This document shows, in pieces, positions 57,692-64,000 of a stretch of DNA of 64,000 nt. Made by a program: the position numbers and the translations under genes. The stretch covers positions 139,722,979 through 139,786,978 of the forward strand of contig NC_057809.1 of the NCBI RefSeq assembly GCF_018294505.1, given 5' to 3'. The stretch's first letter is position 1. Every line of letters starts with the position of its first letter. The notes under the pieces are model-generated. The model worked only from the letters and a program-made list of their open reading frames with translations, had not been told where the DNA came from and made no database searches. The stretch is from Triticum aestivum. Its lineage: Eukaryota > Streptophyta > Magnoliopsida > Poales > Poaceae.

Positions 57692-58168
57692 TGACGGTGT
57701 CCTGGTAGGGGGTACTCACCACGTCGTCTCCCGATCTGTTAGATTGGGCCGAGGACCCCCATGGCCGTATACTCATGGGCCAGTTTGGACAACTGCTGCA
57801 TACATGGAAGATTCCACACGACTTGGCGATCAAGACAAGGACTCCTCCCCATCGACGTATTCGGCAAGGACTCTTGTTATCCTAGGCCTCTGGTGCATTA
57901 TATAAACTGGGGCCAGGCTAGTCGATAGAGATATACAACAATCATACCATAGGCTAGCTTCTAGGGTTTTAGCCTCTACGATCTCGTGGTAGATCAACTC
58001 TTGTAATACTCATATCATCAATATAAATCAAGCAGGACGTAGGGTATTACCTCCATCAAGAGGTCCCGAACCTGGGTAAACATCGTGTCCCCTGCCTCCT
58101 GTTACCATCGATCCTAGACGCACAGTTCGGGACCTCCTACCCGAGATCCGCCGGTTTTGACACCGACA
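57692..58168 (+). repeat. 3' LTR of element F
   Basis: 477 bp, preceded by the PPT TTTAGGGGGCTAC and followed by GTCAG (58169-58173). Confidence 0.92.
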
Positions 58169-58173
58169 GTCAG

Positions 58174-59118
58174 CATCAACCATCCTCCATCACCAATTTC
58201 ATGATGCTCACCACCGTGCGTGAGTAATTCTATCGTAGGCTTGCTGGACGTGATGGGTTGGATGAGATTTATCATGTAATCGAGTTAGTTTTGTTAGGGT
58301 TTGATCCCTAGTACCCACTATGTTCTGAGATTGATGTTGCTATGACTTGGCTATGCTTAATGCTTGTCACTAGGGCCCGAGTGCCATGATTTCAGATCTA
58401 AACCTATTATGTTTTCATGAATATATGTGAGTTCTTGATCCTATCTTGCAAGTCTATAGTGACCTACTATGTGTTATGATCCGGCAACCCCAAAGTGACA
58501 ATAATCGGGACCACTCCCGGTGATGACCGTAGTTTGAAGAGTTCATGTATTCACTATGTGTTAATGCTTTGGTCCGGTACTCTATTAAAAAGGAGGCCTT
58601 AATATCCCTTAGTTTCCGCTAGGACCCCGCTGCGACGGGAGGGTAGGACAAAACATGTCATGCAATTTCTTTTCCATAAGCACGTATGACTATATTCGGA
58701 ATACATGCCTACATTACATTGATGAATTGGAGTTAGTTCTGTGTCACCCTAGGTTATGACTGTTACATGATGAACCGCATCCGGCATAATTCTCTATCAC
58801 CGATCCATTGCCTACGAGCTTTCCATATATTGTACTCCGCTTATTTACTCTTCCGTTGCTATTGTTACAATCACTACAAAATACCAAAAACATTACTTTT
58901 GTTATCATTACCTTTTGCTACCGTTACCACTACTATCATATTACCTTGCTACTAAATACTTTGCTGCAGATATTAAGTTTCCAGGTGTGGTTGAATTGAC
59001 AACTCAGCTGCTAATACTTGAGAATATTCTTTGGCTCCCCTTGTGTCGAATCAATAAATTTGGGTTGAATACTCTACCCTCGAAAACTGTTGCGATCCCC
59101 TATACTTATGTGTTATCA
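58174..59118 (+). repeat. 5' LTR of element G, second part
   Basis: Resumes CATCAACCATCCTCC exactly where D's LTR does after GTCAT, and ends TGTGTTATCA. Co-linear with 28703-29646. Confidence 0.88.
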
Positions 59119-59184
59119 AGACTATTTTCTTGCGCCGTTGCCGGGGAGCATAGCTCTATTCTTTGAGTCACTTGGGATTTATAT
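59119..59184 (+). other. PBS and leader of element G
   Basis: TTGCGCCGTTGCCGGGG at 59130-59146 is the tRNA-Asp type site with one mismatch (T for G at the second base). Confidence 0.8.
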
Positions 59185-60508
59185 TTGCTTATCATTATGA
59201 AGAACTTTAAAGATCCAAGAACCAAGATGTATCCCTCAACTACGAGGGGAGGTAAGGAACTGCCATCTAGCTCTATACTTGATTCACCTTCTGTTTTGAG
59301 TAAGCTTGCGACACCTAAACCTGCTTCTGCTATTGATTCTGATATGTCGCATGTTATTGATGATGCCACTTCTGCTATGCATGATACTTATGATGAAACT
59401 ACTTCTATGCTTGATACTACTGTGCCACTTGGTGAATTTCTTGATGAACAACTTGCTAGGGTTAGAGAGAATGAAGTTATTGAAACTGATAATATTGATG
59501 AAAGTGGTGATGAAGACTCTCCCCTTAATAAATATGAATTGCATGTTGTTCTTGAGGGTTATGTTATGGATGAAGAAGCTACTAGAGCTATTTTAGCTTG
59601 CAATGATAGATATGATCTAAAGAGGTTATTAGCTAAATGGAAGCAGCAATCCCTTAATGCTAGAATGAAACCTGACCCTGCTTTTGCTACTTCACCTATC
59701 TGTGTTACTGATAAGGATTATGAATTCTCTGTTGATCCTGATATAATTACTTTGGTTGAATCTGATCCTTTTTATGGCTATGAATCTGAAACTGTTGTGG
59801 CACATCTTACTAAATTAAATGATATAGCTACCCTGTTCACTAATGATGAGAGAACTCGTTACTTTTTATATCCTTAAAATATTCCCATTCTCATTAAAGG
59901 GTGATGCTAAGATATGGTTTAATTCTCTTGATCCTGGTTGTGTGCGTAGTCCCCAGGATATGATTTATTACTTCTTTGCTAAATATTTCCCTGCTCATAA
60001 GAAACAAGATGCCTTAAGGGATATATATAATTTTGTGCAACTTGAAGAAGAGAGTCTCCCACAAGCTTGGGGGAGGCTTTTCCAATTACTTAATGCTTTG
60101 CCTGATCATCCTCTTAAGAAAAATGAAATACTTGATATCTTTTATAATGGACTAACCGATGCTTCCAGAGATTACCTGGATAGTTGTGCTGGTTCTGTTT
60201 TTAGGGAAAGAACACCAGATGAAGCTAAAATTCTATTAAATAATATGTTGACTAATGAAAATAATTGGACACTTCCTGAGCCTATTCCTAAACCAACTCC
60301 GAAGAAGAGATGTGTTCTATTTCTCAGTCCTGAAGATATGCAAGAGGCAAAGAAATCCATGAAAGAAAAGGGTATTAAAGCTGAAGATGTTAAGAATTTA
60401 CCTCATATTGAAGAAATACATGGTCTTAATTTACCGCCTGTCGAAGAAATGCATAATTTTAATCCATCTCCTATTGAAGAAATACATGGTCTTGACAACC
60501 CGACATAA
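59185..60508 (+). pseudogene. Element G gag, capsid part
   Basis: 59185-59877 gives the N-terminus (MLIIMKNFKDPRTK, then STTRGGKELPSSS). A frameshift near 59865 connects to 59843-60508 with the Retrotrans_gag motifs GDAKIWFNSLDPG, YFFAKYFPAHKKQ, LPQAWGRLFQLLNALPDHPL and DIFYNGLTDASRDYLDSC. The end repeats an IEEIHGLNLPP-like unit three times. Less damaged than D's copy: one frameshift and no nonsense codon in this part. Expected role: particle assembly. Confidence 0.82.
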
Positions 60509-61319
60509 GTAGTAAAGGTAAATTCTCTCTATAGACATGATAAAGCTGAAATCCCATTTACGAAGTTTGCTAGCCATGCTTAGATGAGTTTGATAAATTT
60601 ATGGTTAAGCAAGAAGAGTTCAATGCTTATTTTGGTAGATAATTAAAATGCAGTGCTGATATGCTTGAACACTTGGGTGATTATATGGCTAATGTCAAAG
60701 GTGAACTTAAACTTATTAGTAAACATGCTTCTATGGTTACCACTCAAGTAGAACAAGTACTTAAAGCTCAAAATGATTTGCTTAATGAATTGAATAGTAA
60801 GAATAATGATTTTTCTATTAGAGTGGCTACTAGAACTAGTAAAATGACTCAGGAACCTTTGTATCCTGAAGGCCACCCTAAGAGAATTGAGCAAGATTCT
60901 CACAGAAATAATATAGATGCACCTAGTCTTTCTAAAAGGAAGAAAAAGCAAAATGATAGGACTTTGCATGCTTCTAGTGAACCTATTACTGAAACACCTG
61001 AGAATCCAAATGATATTTCTATTTCTGATGTTGAAACACAATCTGGTAATGAACCTGAAACTAGTGATAATGTTAATGATAATGTTCATGTTGATGCCCA
61101 ACCTAGCAATTATAATGATATAGAAATTCAACCTGCTGTTGATCTTGATAACCCACAACCAAAGAATCAACTTTATGATAAGAGAGACTTTGTTGCTAGG
61201 AAACATGGTAAAGAAATAGAACCATGGGTTCAAAAACCCATGCCTTTTCCTCCCAAACCATCCAAGAAAAAGGATGATGGGGATTTTAAGCGCTTTGCTA
61301 AAACGATTAGACCTATCTT
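60509..61319 (+). pseudogene. Element G gag C-terminal part
   Basis: Stops occur between 60509 and 60660, then 60661 onward opens MLEHLGDYMANVKGELKLIS, followed by a hydrophilic basic/acidic tail (SKRKKKQNDRTLH, ENPNDISISDVETQSGNEP) and PWVQKPMPFPPKPSKK. A one-base T loss near 61318 shifts the frame before the protease. Co-linear with D 40440-40623 plus 50375-50890. Confidence 0.75.
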
Positions 61320-62004
61320 TTGCGTATGCGATTAACTGATATGCTTAAAATGAATCCTTATGCTAGGTACATTAAAGAAATTGTTACTAATAAAAGAAAG
61401 ATACTGGAAGCTAAAATTTCCACCATGCTTGTTAATTATACTTTTAAGGGTGGAATACCAAAGAAACTTGGAGATCCAGGAGTACCCACTATACCATGCT
61501 CCATTAAAAGAAACTATGTTAAAACTGCTTTATGTGCTCTTGGAGCCGGTGTTAGTGTTATGCCTCTCTCTTTATATCATAGACTTGATTTGAATAAGTT
61601 GACACCTACTGAAATACCTTTGCAAATGGTTGATAAATCAACTACTATGCCTGTCGGTATTTGTGAGGATGTGCCTGTTGTGGTTGCAAACGTTACTATT
61701 TTAACGGACTTTGTTATTCTTGATATTTCCGAGGACGATAGTATGTCTATTATTCTTGGAAGACCCTTTTTGAATACTGCAGGGGCTGTTATTGATTGCA
61801 ACAAAGGCAATTCACTTTTCATGTTAATGGTAATGAGCATACGGTACACTTTCCAAGGTAAAACCTCAAGTCCACAGTATTAATTCTATTGGAAAAATTC
61901 CATCAATTATTTTTGGAGGTTTTGAATTTCCTCTTCCTACTGTCAAGAAGAAATACGATATTCTTATTGTTGGGGATGTGCATATCCCTGTTGAGGTAAC
62001 CTAG
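61320..62004 (+). pseudogene. Element G aspartic protease with the catalytic Asp replaced
   Basis: The frame 61320-61883 aligns with D's protease. The active site reads ALCALGAGVSVMP: GCT at 61536-61538 where D has GAT, so the catalytic Asp is Ala. VILDISEDDSMSIILGRPFLNTAGAVID follows. A one-base loss at about 61811 closes the frame early, while the homologous sequence continues to the VEVT end at about 62004. Inactive on two counts. Confidence 0.82.
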
Positions 62005-62795
62005 AGTTATTCGAAAATTCTCTGGTTCCATGTTATTCGGAATGAGTTTGTTAACAAGACTTGATCAACCTTGTTAATGGATTCCTTTTGATGATCATGA
62101 GATGGATGAAGTTAGAAAGCACAACCCCCTATACCTTCCTTTTACTTTATGTTATTCATATTAAATAAAGTAAAAATAGTATTTTCTGTCTGTTATCTGA
62201 ATTATCCGTGTAATATAAAAATACCCCGAAAATAAAAGTTCTCCAAATGCCCTTAAATTTAAATATGATTTTTTTGGAATATTTGAGAATATTTGGCACT
62301 GAGAACACAGCGGGGGGGGGGGGGCATCCACTTGGCCACGAGGGTGGAGGGCGCGCCCTACCCCCTGGGGGCGCCCCCTACCTCATGGGCCCATGGTGGC
62401 CCTCCTCCACTTATTCCTGCACCCACACACTCCTTCCTCCTCCCACAAACACCATTATCCAGCCCAAGCACGAGTTCTAGCTCATTTTGCTACGATTTTC
62501 GATCTCCTTGCTCAAAGCACCTCTCACAAAACTGCTTAGGGGGATTGTTCCTTGGTATGTGACTCCTCCAATGGTCCAATTAGTTCTTGTTCTAGTGCTT
62601 TATTCATTGCAAATTTGTGCTGCATAGGTGACCATGTTCTTGAGCTTGCGTGTCAAATTTATGTGGTTCCAAGTAGTTTTGATGCATGATATAGGCTCTA
62701 GGCACTTGTAGGAGTAGTTGCTATCAATTTTGTTGAGTTTGGTTCACTTTTATTTGAAGTTACTAAAAAATTCAGAATTTTTCAGAAAGGGAACT
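62005..62795 (+). other. Element G 3' non-coding region
   Basis: Contains a run of 13 G (62312-62324), GC-rich words shared with the family LTRs (GGGCGCGCCCTACCCCCTGG), and non-coding sequence to the junction with Copia. No RT or integrase. Confidence 0.6.
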
Positions 62796-64000
62796 TCAAA
62801 TAGAATGACAAGCAAGTTGTCACTCCCGTGAAGAAGCCCAAAGCTGGACCAAAGCCTGAAACGGAGTGCTTCTACTGCAAAGGAAATGATCACTAGAAGC
62901 GGAAATTCCCTGAATATTTGGTGGATAAGAAAGATGGCAAAGTGAACAAAGGGTATATTTGATATACAGGTTATTGATGTGTGCCTTACTAGTGTTTATA
63001 GTAGCCCCTAAGTATTTGATACTTGTTCGGTTGCTAAAATTAGCAACTCGAAACAGGAGTTACAGAATGAACAGAGACTAGTTAAGGGTGAAGTGACGAT
63101 GTGTGTTGGAATTGGTTCCAAGATTGATATGATCATCATCGCACACACCCTATACTTTCGGGATTAGTTTTGAACCTAAATAAGTGTTATTTGGTGTTTA
63201 CGTTCAGCATAAATATGATTTGATCATGTTTATTGCAATACGGTTATTCATTTAAGTTAGAGAACAATTGCTGTTCTGTTTACATGAATAGAACCTTCGA
63301 TGTTCATACGCACCAAGAAAAATGGTTTGTTGGATCTCGATCGTAGTGATACACATATTCATAATATTCAAGCCAAAAAGATGCAAAGTAAATGATGATA
63401 GTGCAACTTATTTGTGGCACTGCCGTTTAGGTCATATTGGTGTAAAGCGCATGAAGAAAATCCATGCTGATGGGCTTTTGGAATCACTTGATTATGAATC
63501 AGTTGATGCTTGCGAACCATGCCTCATGGGCAAGATGACTAAGAGTCCGATCTCTGGAACAATGGAGCGAGCAACAGATTTGTTGGAAATCATACATACT
63601 GATGTATGTGGTCCGATGAATATTGAAGCTCACGGCAGGTATCATTATTTTCTGATCTTCACAGATGATTTGAGCAGATATGATTATATCTACTTGATGA
63701 AACAAAAGTCTGAAATATTTGAAAAGTTCATATAATTTCAGAGTGAAGTGGAAAATCACCGTAACAAGAAAATAAAGTTTCTACGATCTGATCGTGGAGG
63801 AGAATATTTGAGTTATGAGTTTGGCCTTCAGTTAAAACAATGTGAAATAGTTTCACTACTCACGCCACCTGGAACACCACAGTGTAATGGTGTATCCGAA
63901 CATCGTAACTGTACTTTATTAGATATGGTGCGATCTATGATGTCTCTTACCGATTTACCACTATCGTTTTGGGGTTATGCATTAGAGACAGCTGCATTCA
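62796..64000 (+). pseudogene. Angela-like Copia gag-pol fragment, continues past the window
   Basis: Starts without an LTR in the gag tail. A CCHC knuckle remnant (ECFYCKGNDH then a stop, 62865-62895) has a nonsense codon and a lost last Cys. After decayed sequence, 63405-64000 gives GAG-pre-integrase (LWHCRLGHIGVKRMKK, CEPCLMGKMTKSP) and the integrase core: Asp in IHTDVCGP (about 63600), Asp in RSDRGGEY (about 63790) and Glu in GVSEHRN (about 63900). One ochre codon (63733-63735) interrupts the frame. Sequence words match Angela-1 23150-24100 but are less decayed. Orientation is opposite to Angela-2, so it is not that element's continuation. Confidence 0.82.

Larger units (their letters stand above)
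52360..58168 (+). mobile_element. Element F: short non-coding LTR element with A/B-type LTRs
   Basis: LTRs 52360-52837 and 57692-58168, TSD GTCAT left and GTCAG right (one mismatch; D's uninterrupted LTR has GTCATCATC here). The PBS word is the same as in A and B. The 4.9-kb interior has no gag-pol and only a short leader ORF (52885-53142). It includes segments homologous to A's 3' region. A large non-coding derivative moved by an autonomous relative is the likely explanation. About 18 substitutions separate the LTRs by hand. Confidence 0.88.
51941..62795 (+). mobile_element. Element G: second Athila-lineage gag-protease element, nested in D, LTR split by F
   Basis: Same family as D. LTR 51941-59118 (interrupted by F), PBS 59130-59146, gag, protease, 3' non-coding. 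The left TSD candidate is GGGTG (51936-51940). No 3' LTR is in the window: at about 62795-62810 the sequence changes to Copia coding sequence, so G is truncated or interrupted there. Confidence 0.82.

Noticed and set aside
51941..59118. Reading the G 5' LTR as the 3' LTR of D in a tandem LTR-interior-LTR-interior array
   Set aside because: No PPT precedes 51941, and G's own interior continues past the equivalent point, so D is interrupted mid-interior, not ended.
62312..62324. Run of 13 G as a G-quadruplex element
   Set aside because: A single homopolymer run, prone to slippage and sequencing error; element D has only a short G run at the equivalent place (about 51884), so it is not conserved.

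Overview
The window is Triticeae genomic DNA (wheat, Aegilops or a close relative; inferred from Angela/BARE-type Copia LTRs together with the Gypsy LTR families seen here). It contains no host gene, tRNA, rRNA or CRISPR that I can support. Almost every base belongs to LTR retrotransposons nested inside one another. Family names (Fatima-like, Sabrina/WHAM-type, Angela) are from memory of Triticeae repeats. Element boundaries come from LTR pairs, primer-binding sites (PBS), polypurine tracts (PPT) and target-site duplications (TSD) read directly in the sequence.

Layout. The oldest visible layer is an Angela-like Copia on the minus strand (Angela-2: 18547-19491 and 28154-28226). Three insertions lie in it. 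(1) Element B, 1-18546, minus strand: a Tat-lineage Gypsy whose 3' end is beyond the left edge. It carries gag and protease plus a spliced antisense gene but no RT or integrase. It is split by element C (6201-16259, TSD GGAAG), a Sirevirus-like Copia with an intact gag ORF and an intact second ORF but no pol. (2) Angela-1, 19492-28153, plus strand, TSD CTTTT, with degenerate gag-pol. (3) Element D, from 28227, plus strand: an Athila-lineage gag-protease element. D is itself interrupted by E (30998-40306, TSD ATGGT; no gag/pol, one unusual ORF), by A (40624-50369, TSD GTAAG; Tat-lineage Gypsy with a complete but mutated gag-pol and antisense gene) and by G (from 51941; a second Athila-lineage gag-protease element). 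G's 5' LTR contains F (52360-58168, TSD GTCAT/GTCAG; a short non-coding element with LTRs related to those of A and B). G runs to about 62800, where the sequence switches abruptly to a Copia pol fragment that continues past position 64000.

How the parts relate. Only A shows gag, protease, RT, RNase H and integrase, and it is broken by nonsense codons and frameshifts. B and F share A's LTR type and PBS, so they look like non-autonomous relatives needing pol from outside. D, G and E share an Athila-type PBS and LTRs beginning TGATACGTCTCC, and also show no polymerase in this window. C has the least diverged LTRs (about 12 substitutions in 1.74 kb by hand count) and both its ORFs are open, so it is probably the most recent arrival. 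The observations most worth following up are a second, internal promoter-like block in C that reuses the palindromes of its LTR, the zinc-knuckle ORF of E, the chimeric 5' LTR of E, and the multi-exon antisense genes of A and B.
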